Assembly: GCA_963932145.1 (NCBI GenBank)
Contig: OZ010611.1
Location: 56,863,292-56,927,291, forward strand
Length of the DNA stretch: 64,000 nucleotides
Source: Acanthosepion lycidas
Lineage: Eukaryota > Mollusca > Cephalopoda > Sepiida > Sepiidae
Direction of reading: 5' to 3'
The translations under genes were made by a program, and so were the position numbers. Every line of letters begins with the position of its first letter. The stretch's first letter is position 1. This document shows, in pieces, positions 50,466 to 63,170 of the stretch. Under the pieces are notes generated by a model that was not told the origin of the DNA, made no database searches, and saw nothing but the letters and a program-made list of their open reading frames with translations.

Positions 50466-53400
50466 TTAGTAGAAAAATTTGTGGGCACAAAATGGGTGAT
50501 CAGTGTATTATTCTCTTCTGTTTGAGCCTTGTCTTTATCTTTTTCTTCTATATTTAACATTATGTAGAGGCAAGGCCCCCCTCTAAATCTGGATTGAAAT
50601 TATTTTTCTTTCTAATTCATAGAAATGGAGTAGCGTGCAATGGTGTCATCTCATACAACTGTGTGTTAGTAGAAAAATTTGTGGGCACGAAATGGGTGAT
50701 CAGAGACTTATTCTCTTCTGTTTGAGCCTTGTCTTTACCTTTTTCTTCTATATTTAACATTATGTAGAGGCAAGGCCCCCCTCTAAATCTGGATTGAAAT
50801 TATTTTTCATTCTAATTCATAGAAATGGAGTAGCGTGCAATGGTGTCGTCTCATACAACTGTGAGTTAGTAGAAAAAATTGTGGTCACAAAATGGGTGAT
50901 CAGTGTCTTTTTCTCTTCTGTTTGTGCCTTGTCTTTACCTTTTTCTTCTATATTTAACATTATGTCGAGGCAAGGCCCCCCTCTAAATCTGGATTGAATT
51001 TATTTTTCATTCTAATTCATAGAAATGGAGTAGCATGCAATGGTGTCGTCTCATACAACTGTGAGTTAGTAGAAAAATTTGTGGGCACAAAATGGGTGAT
51101 CAGAGACTTATTCTCTTCTGTTTGAGCCTTGTCTTTATCTTTTTCTTCTATATTTAACATTATGTAGAGGCAAGGCCCCCCTCTAAATCTGGATTGAAAT
51201 TATTTTTCATTCTAATTCATAGAAATGGAGTAGCGTGCAATGGTGTCGTCTCATACAACTGTGAGTTAGTAGTAAAAATTGTGGTCACAAAATGGGTGAT
51301 CAGTGTCTTTTTCTCTTCTGTTTGTGCCTTGTCTTTACCTTTTTCTTCTATATTTAACATTATGTCGAGGCAAGGCCCCCCTCTAAATCTGGATTGAATT
51401 TATTTTTCATTCTAATTCATAGAAATGGAGTAGCATGCAATGGTGTCGTCTCATACAACTGTGAGTTAGTAGAAAAAATAGTGGGCACAAAATGGGTGAT
51501 CAGTGTCTTATTCTCTTCTGTTTGTGCCTTGTCTTTACCTTTTTCTTCTATATTTAACATTATGTAGAGGCAAGGCCCCCCTCTAAATGTGGATTAAATT
51601 TATTTTTCATTCTAATTCATAGAAATGGAGTAGCATGCAATGGTGTCGTCTCATACAACTGTGACTTAGTAGAAAAATTTGTGGGCACAAAATGGGTGAT
51701 CAGTGTATTATTCTCTTCTGTTTGAGCCTTGTCTTTATCTTTTTCTTCTATATTTAACATTATGTAGAGGCAAGGCCCCCCTCTAAATCTGGATTGAAAT
51801 TATTTTTCTTTCTAATTCATAGAAATGGAGTAGCGTGCAATGGTGTCATCTCATACAACTGTGTGTTAGTAGAAAAATTTGTGGGCACGAAATGGGTGAT
51901 CAGAGACTTATTCTCTTCTGTTTGAGCCTTGTCTTTACCTTTTTCTTCTATATTTAACATTATGTAGAGGCAAGGCCCCCCTCTAAATCTGGATTGAAAT
52001 TATTTTTCATTCTAATTCATAGAAATGGAGTAGCGTGCAATGGTGTCGTCTCATACAACTGTGAGTTAGTAGAAAAAATTGTGGTCACAAAATGGGTGAT
52101 CAGTTTCTTTTTCTCTTCCGTTTGTGCCTTGTCTTTACCTTTTTCTTCTATATTTAACATTATGTCGAGGCAAGGCCCCCCTCTAAATCTGGATTGAATT
52201 TATTTTTCATTCTAATTCATAGAAATGGAGTAGCATGCAATGGTGTCGTCTCATACAACTGTGAGTTAGTAGAAAAATTTGTGGGCACAAAATGGGTGAT
52301 CAGAGACTTATTCTCTTCTGTTTGAGCCTTGTCTTTATCTTTTTCTTCTATATTTAACATTATGTAGAGGCAAGGCCCCCCTCTAAATCTGGATTGAAAT
52401 TATTTTTCATTCTAATTCATAGAAATGGAGTAGCGTGCAATGGTGTCGTCTCATACAACTGTGAGTTAGTAGAAAAAATTGTGGTCACAAAATGGGTGAT
52501 CAGTGTCTTTTTCTCTTCTGTTTGTGCCTTGTCTTTACCTTTTTCTTCTATATTTAACATTATGTCGAGTCAAGGCCCCCCTCTAAATCTGGATTGAATT
52601 TATTTTTCATTCTAATTCATAGAAATGGAGTAGCATGCAATGGTGTCGTCTCATACAACTGTGAGTTAGTAGAAAAATTTGTGGGCACAAAATGGGTGAT
52701 CAGTGTCTTATTCTCTTCTGTTTGTGCCTTGTCTTTACCTTTTTCTCCTATATTTAACATTATGTAGAGGCAAGGCCCCCCTCTAAATGTGGATTAAATT
52801 TATTTTTCATTCTAATTCATAGAAATGGAGTAGCATGCAATGGTGTCGTCTCATACACCTGTGAGTTAGTAGAAAAATTTGTGGGCACAAAATGGGTGGT
52901 CAGTGTCTTATTCTCTTCTGTTTGAGCCTTGTCTAGCTTTTTCATCTACTTTTAACATTATGTAGAGGCAAGGCCCCCCTCTAAATCTGGATTGAAATTA
53001 TTTTTCATTCTCATTCATAGAAATGGTGTAGCGTGCAATGGTGTCATCTCATACAACTGTGAGTTAGTAGAAAAATTTGTGGGCACGAAATGGGTGATCA
53101 GAGACTTATTCTCTTCTGTTTGTGCCTTGTCTTTACCTTTTTCTTCTATATTTAACATTATGTAGAGGCAAGGCCCCCCTCTAAATGTGGATTAAATTTA
53201 TTTTTCATTCTAATTCATAGAAATGGAGTAGCATGCAATGGTGTCGTCTCATACAACTGTGACTTAGTAGAAAAATTTGTGGGCACAAAATGGGTGATCA
53301 GTGTATTATTCTCCTCTGTTTGAGCCTTGTCTTTATCTTTTTCTTCTATATTTAACATTATGTAGAGGCAAGGCCCCCCTCTAAATCTGGATTGAAATTA

Positions 53401-54258
53401 TTTTTCTTTCTAATTCATAGAAATGGAGTAGCGTGCAATGGTGTCATCTCATACAACTGTGTGTTAGTAGAAAAATTTGTGGGCACGAAATGGGTGATCA
53501 GAGACTTATTCTCTTCTGTTTGAGCCTTGTCTTTACCTTTTTCTTCTATATTTAACATTATGTAGAGGCAAGGCCCCCCTCTAAATCTGGATTGAAATTA
53601 TTTTTCATTCTAATTCATAGAAATGGAGTAGCGTGCAATGGTGTCGTCTCATACAACTGTGAGTTAGTAGAAAAAATTGTGGTCACAAAATGGGTGATCA
53701 GTTTCTTTTTCTCTTCCGTTTGTGCCTTGTCTTTACCTTTTTCTTCTATATTTAACATTATGTCGAGGCAAGGCCCCCCTCTAAATCTGGATTGAATTTA
53801 TTTTTCATTCTAATTCATAGAAATGGAGTAGCATGCAATGGTGTCGTCTCATACAACTGTGAGTTAGTAGAAAAATTTGTGGGCACAAAATGGGTGATCA
53901 GAGACTTATTCTCTTCTGTTTGAGCCTTGTCTTTATCTTTTTCTTCTATATTTAACATTATGTAGAGGCAAGGCCCCCCTCTAAATCTGGATTGAAATTA
54001 TTTTTCATTCTAATTCATAGAAATGGAGTAGCGTGCAATGGTGTCGTCTCATACAACTGTGAGTTAGTAGAAAAAATTGTGGGCACAAAATGGGTGATCA
54101 GTGTCTTTTTCTCTTCTGTTTGTGCCTTGTCTTTACCTTTTTCTTCTATATTTAACATTATGTCGAGTCAAGGCCCCCCTCTAAATCTGGATTGAATTTA
54201 TTTTTCATTCTAATTCATAGAAATGGAGTAGCATGCAATGGTGTCGTCTCATACAACT
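50466..54258. repeat. Three copies of a roughly 1.2 kb (six-monomer) block
   Basis: Copy 1 (50,466-51,655) matches copy 2 (51,666-52,855) at an offset of 1,200 bp. Part of copy 2 (51,510-52,660) matches 53,108-54,258 at an offset of 1,598 bp. The extra 398 bp before copy 3 are two module J monomers (gtctagctttttcatctac at 52,931, then gcacgaaatgg). Shared marks are gtgtattattctc with tttatc, tttttctttctaattc with gtgtgttag and gcacgaaatgg, aaaaaattgtggtcac, gtcgagg, and aaatgtggattaaatt. Copies 2 and 3 also share cagtttctttttctcttcc. Confidence 0.91.
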
Positions 54259-57200
54259 ATGAGTTAGTAGGAAAATTTGTTGGCACACAATGGGTGATCA
54301 GTGTCTTATTCTCTTCTGTTTGTGCCTTGTCTTTAGCTTTTTCTTCTATATTGAAAATTATGTAGAGGCAAGGCCCCCCTCTAAATCTGGATTGAATTTA
54401 TTTTTCATTCTAATTCATAGAAATGGAGTAGCATGCAATGGTGTCGTCACATACAACTGTGAGTTACTAGAAAAATATGTGGGCACAAAATGGGTGATCA
54501 GTGCCTTATTCTCTTCTGTTTATGCCTTGTCTTTACCTTTTTCTTCTACATTTAAAATTATGTAGAGGCAAGGCCGCCCTCTAAATCTGGATTGAAATTA
54601 TTTTTCATTCTCTTTCATAGAAATGGAGTAGCGTGCAATGGTGTCATCTCATACAACTGTGAGTTAGTAGAAAAATTTGTGGGCACAAAATGGGTGATCA
54701 GTGACTTATTCTCTTCTGTTTGTTCCTTGTCTTTACCTTTTTCTTCTGTATTTAACATTATGAAGAGGCATGGCCCCCCTCTAAATCTGGATTGAAATTA
54801 TTTTTCATTCTAATTCATAGAAATGGAGTAGCGTGCAATGGTTTCGTCTCATACAACTGTAAATTAGTAGAAAAAAATTGTGGTCACAAAATGGTTGATC
54901 AGTGATTTTTCTCTTCTGTTTGTGCCTTGTCTTTAGCTTTTTCTTCTATATTTAACATTATTTAGAGGCAAGGCCCCCCTCTAAATCTGGATTGAAATTA
55001 TTTTTCATTCTAATTCATAGAAATAGAGTAGCGTGCAATGGTGTCGTCTCATACAACTATGAGTTATTAGAAAAATTTGTGGGCACAAAATGGGTGATCA
55101 GTGTATTATTCTCTTCTGTTTGAGCCTTGTCTTTAGCTTTTTCTTCTATATTGAAAATTATGTATAGGCAAGGCCCCCCTCTAAATCTGGATTGAAATTA
55201 TTTTCCTTCTAATTCATAGAAATGGAGTAGCGTGCAACGGTGTCGTCTCATACAACTGTGAGTTAATAGAAAAATTTGTGGGCACAAAATGGGTGATCAG
55301 TGTATTATTCTCTTCTGTTTGAGCCTTGTCTTTAGCTTTTTCTTCTATATTTAACATTATGTAGAGGCAAGGCCCCCCTCTAAATCTGGATTGAAATTAT
55401 TTTTCATTCTAATTCATAGAAATGGAGTAGCGTGCAATGGTGTTGTCACCTACAACTGTGAGTTAGTAGAAAAATTTGTGGGCACAAAATGGGTGATCAG
55501 TGCCTTATTCTCTTCTGTTTGAGACTTGTCTTTAGCTTTTTCTTCTATATTTAACATTATGTAGAGGCAAGGCCCCCCTCTAAATCTGGATTGAAATTAT
55601 TTTTCATTCTAATTCATAGAAATGGAGTAGTGTGCAATGGTGTCGTCTCATACAACTGTGAGTTAGTAGAAAAATTTGTGGGCACAAAATGGGTGATCAG
55701 TGATTCATTCTCTTCTATTTGTGCCTTGTCTTTACCTTTTTCTTCTATATTTAACATTATGTAGAGGCAAGGCCCCCCTCTAAATCTGGATTGAAATTAT
55801 TTTTCATTCTAATTCATAGAAATAGAGTAGCGTGCAATCGTTTCATCTCATACAACTGTGAGTTAGTAGAAAAATTTGTGGGCACAAAATGGGTGATCAG
55901 TGTCTTATTCTCTTCTGTTTGAGCCGTGTCTTTAGCTTTTTCTTCTATATTTAACATTATGTAGAGGCAAGGCCCCCCTCTAAATCTGGATTGAAATTAT
56001 TTTTCATTCTAATTCATAGAAATGGAGTAGCGTGCAATGGTTTCGTCTCATACAACTGTGAATTAGTAGAAAAAAATTGTGGTCACAAAATGGTTGATCA
56101 GTGACTTTTTCTCTTCTGTTTGTGCCTTGTCTTTACCTTTTTCTTCTATATTTAACATTATGTTGAGGCAAGGCCCCCCTCTAAATCTGGATTGAAATTA
56201 TTTTTCATTCTAATTCATAGGAATGGAGTAGCGTGCAATGGTGTCGTCTCATACAACTGTGAGTTAGTAGAAAAATTTGTGGGCACAAAATGGGTGATCA
56301 ATGTCTTATTCTCTTCTGTTTGTGCCTTGTCTTTACCTTTTTCTTCTATATTTAACATTATGTTGAGGCAAGGCCCCCCTCTAAATCTGCATTGAAATTA
56401 TTTTTCATTCTAATTCATAGAAATGGAGTAGCGTGCAATGGTGTCGTCTCATACAACTGTGAGTTAGTAGATAAATTTGTGGGCACAAAATGGGTGATCA
56501 GTGTTTTATTCTCTTCTGTTTGTGCCTTGTCTTTACCTTTTTCTTCTATATTTAACATTATGTAGAGGCAAGGCACCCCTCTAAATCTGGATTGAAATTA
56601 TTTTTCATTCTAATTCATAGAAATGGAGTAGCATGCAATGGTTTCGTCTCATACAACTGTGAATTAGTAGAAAAAAATTGTGGTCACAAAATGGTTGATC
56701 AGTGACTTTTTCTCTTCTGTTTGTGCCTTGTCTTTACCTTTTCTTCTATATTTAACATTATGTTGAGGCAAGGCCCCCCTCTAAATCTGGATTGAAATTA
56801 TTTTTCATTCTAATTCATAGAAATGGAGTAGCGTGCAATGGTGTCGTCTCATACAACTGTGAGTTAGTAGAAAAATTTGTGGGCACAAAATGGGTGATCA
56901 ATGTCTTATTCTCTTCTGTTTGTGCCTTGTCTTTACCTTTTTCTTCTATATTTAACATTATGTTGAGGCAAGGCCCCCCTCTAAATCTGGATTGAAATTA
57001 TTTTTCATTCTAATTCATAGAAATAGAGTAGCGTGCAATGGTGTCGTCTCATACAACTATGAGTTATTAGAAAAATTTGTGGGCACAAAATGGGTGATCA
57101 GTGTATTATTCTCTTCTGTTTGAGCCTTGTCTTTAGCTTTTTCTTCTATATTTAACATTATGTAGAGGCAAGGCCCCCCTCTAAATCTGGATTGAAATTA

Positions 57201-59570
57201 TTTTTCATTCTAATTCATAGAAATGGAGTAGCGTGCAATGGTGTCGTCACCTACAACTGTGAGTTAGTAGAAAAATTTGTGGGCACAAAATGGGTGATCA
57301 GTGCCTTATTCTCTTCTGTTTGAGACTTGTCTTTAGCTTTTTCTTCTATATTTAACATTATGTAGAGGCAAGGCCCCCCTCTAAATCTGGATTGAAATTA
57401 TTTTTCATTCTAATTCATAGAAATGGAGTAGTGTGCAATGGTGTCGTCTCATACAACTGTGAGTTAGTAGAAAAATTTGTGGGCACAAAATGGGTGATCA
57501 GTGATTCATTCTCTTCTATTTGTGCCTTGTCTTTACCTTTTTCTTCTATATTTAACATTATGTAGAGGCAAGGCCCCCCTCTAAATCTGGATTGAAATTA
57601 TTTTTCATTCTAATTCATAGAAATAGAGTAGCGTGCAATCGTTTCATCTCATACAACTGTGAGTTAGTAGAAAAATTTGTGGGCACAAAATGGGTGATCA
57701 GTGTCTTATTCTCTTCTGTTTGAGCCGTGTCTTTAGCTTTTTCTTCTATATTTAACATTATGTAGAGGCAAGGCCCCCCTCTAAATCTGGATTGAAATTA
57801 TTTTTCATTCTAATTCATAGAAATGGAGTAGCGTGCAATGGTTTCGTCTCATACAACTGTGAATTAGTAGAAAAAAATTGTGGTCACAAAATGGTTGATC
57901 AGTGACTTTTTCTCTTCTGTTTGTGCCTTGTCTTTACCTTTTTCTTCTATATTTAACATTATGTTGAGGCAAGGCCCCCCTCTAAATCTGGATTGAAATT
58001 ATTTTTCATTCTAATTCATAGGAATGGAGTAGCGTGCAATGGTGTCGTCTCATACAACTGTGAGTTAGTAGAAAAATTTGTGGGCACAAAATGGGTGATC
58101 AATGTCTTATTCTCTTCTGTTTGAGCCGTGTCTTTACCTTTTTCTTCTATATTTAACATTATGTTGAGGCAAGACCCCCCTCTAAATCTGCATTGAAATT
58201 ATTTTTCATTCTAATTCATAGAAATGGAGTAGCGTGCAATGGTGTCGTCTCATACAACTGTGAGTTAGTAGATAAATTTGTGGGCACAAAATGGGTGATC
58301 AGTGTTTTATTCTCTTCTGTTTGTGCCTTGTCTTTAACTTTTTCTTCTATATTTAACATTATGTAGAGGCAAGGCACCCCTCTAAATCTGGATTGAAATT
58401 ATTTTTCATTCTAATTCATAGAAATGGAGTAGAATGCAATGGTTTCGTCTCATACAACTGTGAATTAGTAGAAAAAAATTGTGGTCACAAAATGGTTGAT
58501 CAGTGACTTTTTCTCTTCTGTTTGTGCCTTGTCTTTACCTTTTTCTTCTATATTTAACATTATGTTGAGGCAAGGCCCCCCTCTAAATCTGGATTGAAAT
58601 TATTTTTCATTCTAATTCATAGAAATGGAGTAGCGTGCAATGGTGTCGTCTCATACAACTGTGAGTTAGTAGAAAAATTTGTGGGCACAAAATGGGTGAT
58701 CAATGTCTTATTCTCTTCTGTTTGTGCCTTGTCTTTACCTTTTTCTTCTATATTTAACATTATGTTGAGGCAAGGCCCCCCTCTAAATCTGGATTGAAAT
58801 TATTTTTCATTCTAATTCATAGAAATGGAGTAGCGTGCAATGGTGTCGTCTCATACAACTGTGAGTTAGTACATAAATTTGTGGGCACAAAATGGGTGAT
58901 CAGTGACTTATTCTCTTCTGTTTGAGCCTTGTCTTTAGCTTTTTCTTCTATATTTAACATTATGTAGAGGCATGGCCCCCCTCTAAATCTGGATTGAAAT
59001 TATTTTTCTTTCTAATTCATAGAAATGGAGTAGCGTGCAATGGTGTCGTCTCATACAACTGTAGGTTAGTAGAAAAATATGTGGGCACAAAATGGGTGAT
59101 CAGTGTCTTATTCTCTTCTGTTTGTGCCTTGTCTCTACCTTTTTCTTCTATGTTTAACATTATGGAGAGGCAAGGCCCCCCTCTAAATCTGGATTGAAAC
59201 TATTTTTCTTTCTAATTCATAGAAATGGAGTAGCGTGCAATGGTGTCGTCTCATACAACTGTGAGTTAGTAGAAAACTTTATGGGCACAAAATGGGATTT
59301 CAGTGTCTTATTCTCTTCTGTTTGTGCCTTGTCTTTAGCTTTTTCTTCTATATTTAACATTATGTAGAGGCAAGGCCCCCCTCTAAATCTGGATTGAAAT
59401 TATTTTTCTTTCTAATTCATAGAAATGGAGTAGGGTGCAATGGTTTCGTCTCATACAACTGTGAGTTAGTAGAAAAATTTGTGGGCACAAAATGGGTGAT
59501 CAGTGCCTTATTCTCTTCTGTTTGAGACTTGTCTTTAGCTTTTTCTTCTATATTTAACATTATGTAGAGG
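54170..59570. repeat. 5.4 kb higher-order unit, copy 1, with an internal 1.8 kb duplication
   Basis: This starts with gcatgcaatgg, aactatgag, taggaaaattt and tggcacacaatgg (about 54,260), then gtcacatac with gttactag, tctctttcatag, gtaaattag with gaaaaaaattg, and so on. Inside it, about 55,280-57,080 is repeated at about 57,080-58,800 at an offset of 1,801-1,802 bp (gtcacctac at 55,445/57,246; tttcgtctc with gaattag and gaaaaaaattg at 56,041/57,842). The final 650 bp hold catggcccc, gtaggttag with atatgtggg, tatggagagg, gaaactattt with aacttt and gggatttcag, and gtagggtgc. Confidence 0.92.
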
Positions 59571-62500
59571 CAAGGCCCCCCTCTAAATCTGGATTGAATT
59601 TATTTTTCATTCTAATTCATAGAAATGGAGTAGCATGCAATGGTGTCGTCTCATACAACTATGAGTTAGTAGGAAAATTTGTTGGCACACAATGGGTGAT
59701 CAGTGTCTTATTCTCTTCTGTTTGAGCCTTGTCTTTAGCTTTTTCTTCTATATTGAAAATTATGTAGAGGCAAGGCCCCCCTCTAAATCTGGATTGAATT
59801 TATTTTTCATTCTAATTCATAGAAATGGAGTAGCATGCAATGGTGTCGTCACATACAACTGTGAGTTACTAGAAAAATATGTGGGCACAAAATGGGTGAT
59901 CAGTGCCTTATTCTCTTCTGTTTATGCCTTGTCTTTACCTTTTTCTTCTACATTTAAAATTATGTAGAGGCAAGGCCGCCCTCTAAATCTGGATTGAAAT
60001 TATTTTTCATTCTCTTTCATAGAAATGGAGTAGCGTGCAATGGTGTCATCTCATACAACTGTGAGTTAGTAGAAAAATTTGTGGGCACAAAATGGGTGAT
60101 CAGTGACTTATTCTCTTCTGTTTGTTCCTTGTCTTTACCTTTTTCTTCTGTATTTAACATTATGAAGAGGCATGGCCCCCCTCTAAATCTGGATTGAAAT
60201 TATTTTTCATTCTAATTCATAGAAATGGAGTAGCGTGCAATGGTTTCGTCTCATACAACTGTAAATTAGTAGAAAAAAATTGTGGTCACAAAATGGTTGA
60301 TCAGTGATTTTTCTCTTCTGTTTGTGCCTTGTCTTTAGCTTTTTCTTCTATATTTAACATTATTTAGAGGCAAGGCCCCCCTCTAAATCTGGATTGAAAT
60401 TATTTTTCATTCTAATTCATAGAAATAGAGTAGCGTGCAATGGTGTCGTCTCATACAACTATGAGTTATTAGAAAAATTTGTGGGCACAAAATGGGTGAT
60501 CAGTGTATTATTCTCTTCTGTTTGAGCCTTGTCTTTAGCTTTTTCTTCTATATTGAAAATTATGTATAGGCAAGGCCCCCCTCTAAATCTGGATTGAAAT
60601 TATTTTCCTTCTAATTCATAGAAATGGAGTAGCGTGCAACGGTGTCGTCTCATACAACTGTGAGTTAATAGAAAAATTTGTGGGCACAAAATGGGTGATC
60701 AGTGTATTATTCTCTTCTGTTTGAGCCTTGTCTTTAGCTTTTTCTTCTATATTTAACATTATGTAGAGGCAAGGCCCCCCTCTAAATCTGGATTGAAATT
60801 ATTTTTCATTCTAATTCATAGAAATGGAGTAGCGTGCAATGGTGTTGTCACCTACAACTGTGAGTTAGTAGAAAAATTTGTGGGCACAAAATGGGTGATC
60901 AGTGCCTTATTCTCTTCTGTTTGAGACTTGTCTTTAGCTTTTTCTTCTATATTTAACATTATGTAGAGGCAAGGCCCCCCTCTAAATCTGGATTGAAATT
61001 ATTTTTCATTCTAATTCATAGAAATGGAGTAGTGTGCAATGGTGTCGTCTCATACAACTGTGAGTTAGTAGAAAAATTTGTGGGCACAAAATGGGTGATC
61101 AGTGATTCATTCTCTTCTATTTGTGCCTTGTCTTTACCTTTTTCTTCTATATTTAACATTATGTAGAGGCAAGGCCCCCCTCTAAATCTGGATTGAAATT
61201 ATTTTTCATTCTAATTCATAGAAATAGAGTAGCGTGCAATCGTTTCATCTCATACAACTGTGAGTTAGTAGAAAAATTTGTGGGCACAAAATGGGTGATC
61301 AGTGTCTTATTCTCTTCTGTTTGAGCCGTGTCTTTAGCTTTTTCTTCTATATTTAACATTATGTAGAGGCAAGGCCCCCCTCTAAATCTGGATTGAAATT
61401 ATTTTTCATTCTAATTCATAGAAATGGAGTAGCGTGCAATGGTTTCGTCTCATACAACTGTGAATTAGTAGAAAAAAATTGTGGTCACAAAATGGTTGAT
61501 CAGTGACTTTTTCTCTTCTGTTTGTGCCTTGTCTTTACCTTTTTCTTCTATATTTAACATTATGTTGAGGCAAGGCCCCCCTCTAAATCTGGATTGAAAT
61601 TATTTTTCATTCTAATTCATAGGAATGGAGTAGCGTGCAATGGTGTCGTCTCATACAACTGTGAGTTAGTAGAAAAATTTGTGGGCACAAAATGGGTGAT
61701 CAATGTCTTATTCTCTTCTGTTTGTGCCTTGTCTTTACCTTTTTCTTCTATATTTAACATTATGTTGAGGCAAGGCCCCCCTCTAAATCTGCATTGAAAT
61801 TATTTTTCATTCTAATTCATAGAAATGGAGTAGCGTGCAATGGTGTCGTCTCATACAACTGTGAGTTAGTAGATAAATTTGTGGGCACAAAATGGGTGAT
61901 CAGTGTTTTATTCTCTTCTGTTTGTGCCTTGTCTTTACCTTTTTCTTCTATATTTAACATTATGTAGAGGCAAGGCACCCCTCTAAATCTGGATTGAAAT
62001 TATTTTTCATTCTAATTCATAGAAATGGAGTAGCATGCAATGGTTTCGTCTCATACAACTGTGAATTAGTAGAAAAAAATTGTGGTCACAAAATGGTTGA
62101 TCAGTGACTTTTTCTCTTCTGTTTGTGCCTTGTCTTTACCTTTTCTTCTATATTTAACATTATGTTGAGGCAAGGCCCCCCTCTAAATCTGGATTGAAAT
62201 TATTTTTCATTCTAATTCATAGAAATGGAGTAGCGTGCAATGGTGTCGTCTCATACAACTGTGAGTTAGTAGAAAAATTTGTGGGCACAAAATGGGTGAT
62301 CAATGTCTTATTCTCTTCTGTTTGTGCCTTGTCTTTACCTTTTTCTTCTATATTTAACATTATGTTGAGGCAAGGCCCCCCTCTAAATCTGGATTGAAAT
62401 TATTTTTCATTCTAATTCATAGAAATAGAGTAGCGTGCAATGGTGTCGTCTCATACAACTATGAGTTATTAGAAAAATTTGTGGGCACAAAATGGGTGAT

Positions 62501-63170
62501 CAGTGTATTATTCTCTTCTGTTTGAGCCTTGTCTTTAGCTTTTTCTTCTATATTTAACATTATGTAGAGGCATGGCCCCCCTCTAAATCTGGATTGAAAT
62601 TATTTTTCTTTCTAATTCATAGAAATGGAGTAGCGTGTAATGGTGTCGTCTCATACAACTGTAGGTTAGTAGAAAAATATGTGGGCACAAAATGGGTGAT
62701 CAGTGTCTTATTCTCTTCTGTTTGTGCCTTGTCTCTACCTTTTTCTTCTATGTTTAACATTATGGAGAGGCAAGGCCCCCCTCTAAATCTGGATTGAAAC
62801 TATTTTTCTTTCTAATTCATAGAAATGGAGTAGCGTGCAATGGTGTCGTCTCATACAACTGTGAGTTAGTAGAAAACTTTATGGGCACAAAATGGGATTT
62901 CAGTGTCTTATTCTCTTCTGTTTGTGCCTTGTCTTTAGCTTTTTCTTCTATATTTAACATTATGTAGAGGCAAGGCCCCCCTCTAAATCTGGATTGAAAT
63001 TATTTTTCTTTCTAATTCATAGAAATGGAGTAGGGTGCAATGGTTTCGTCTCATACAACTGTGAGTTAGTAGAAAAATTTGTGGGCACAAAATGGGTGAT
63101 CAGTGCCTTATTCTCTTCTGTTTGAGACTTGTCTTTAGCTTTTTCTTCTATATTTAACATTATGTAGAGG
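59571..63170. repeat. 3.6 kb higher-order unit, copy 2, lacking the internal 1.8 kb duplication
   Basis: About 59,571-62,570 matches about 54,170-57,168 at an offset of 5,402 bp. Differences noticed include gagcc for gtgcc near 59,723. At about 62,570 the match jumps: from here to 63,170 the sequence matches about 58,970-59,570 at an offset of 3,600 bp, with one difference noticed (gcgtgtaatgg near 62,637). The 1,802 bp between the two matched parts of copy 1 are absent, and 5,402 - 1,802 = 3,600. Confidence 0.92.

Noticed and set aside
54290-54565. 91-codon frame starting at atgggtgatcag, present again at 59,692
   Set aside because: It runs over a monomer junction by chance. The second occurrence is explained by the 5,402-bp duplication and not by conservation of a protein.
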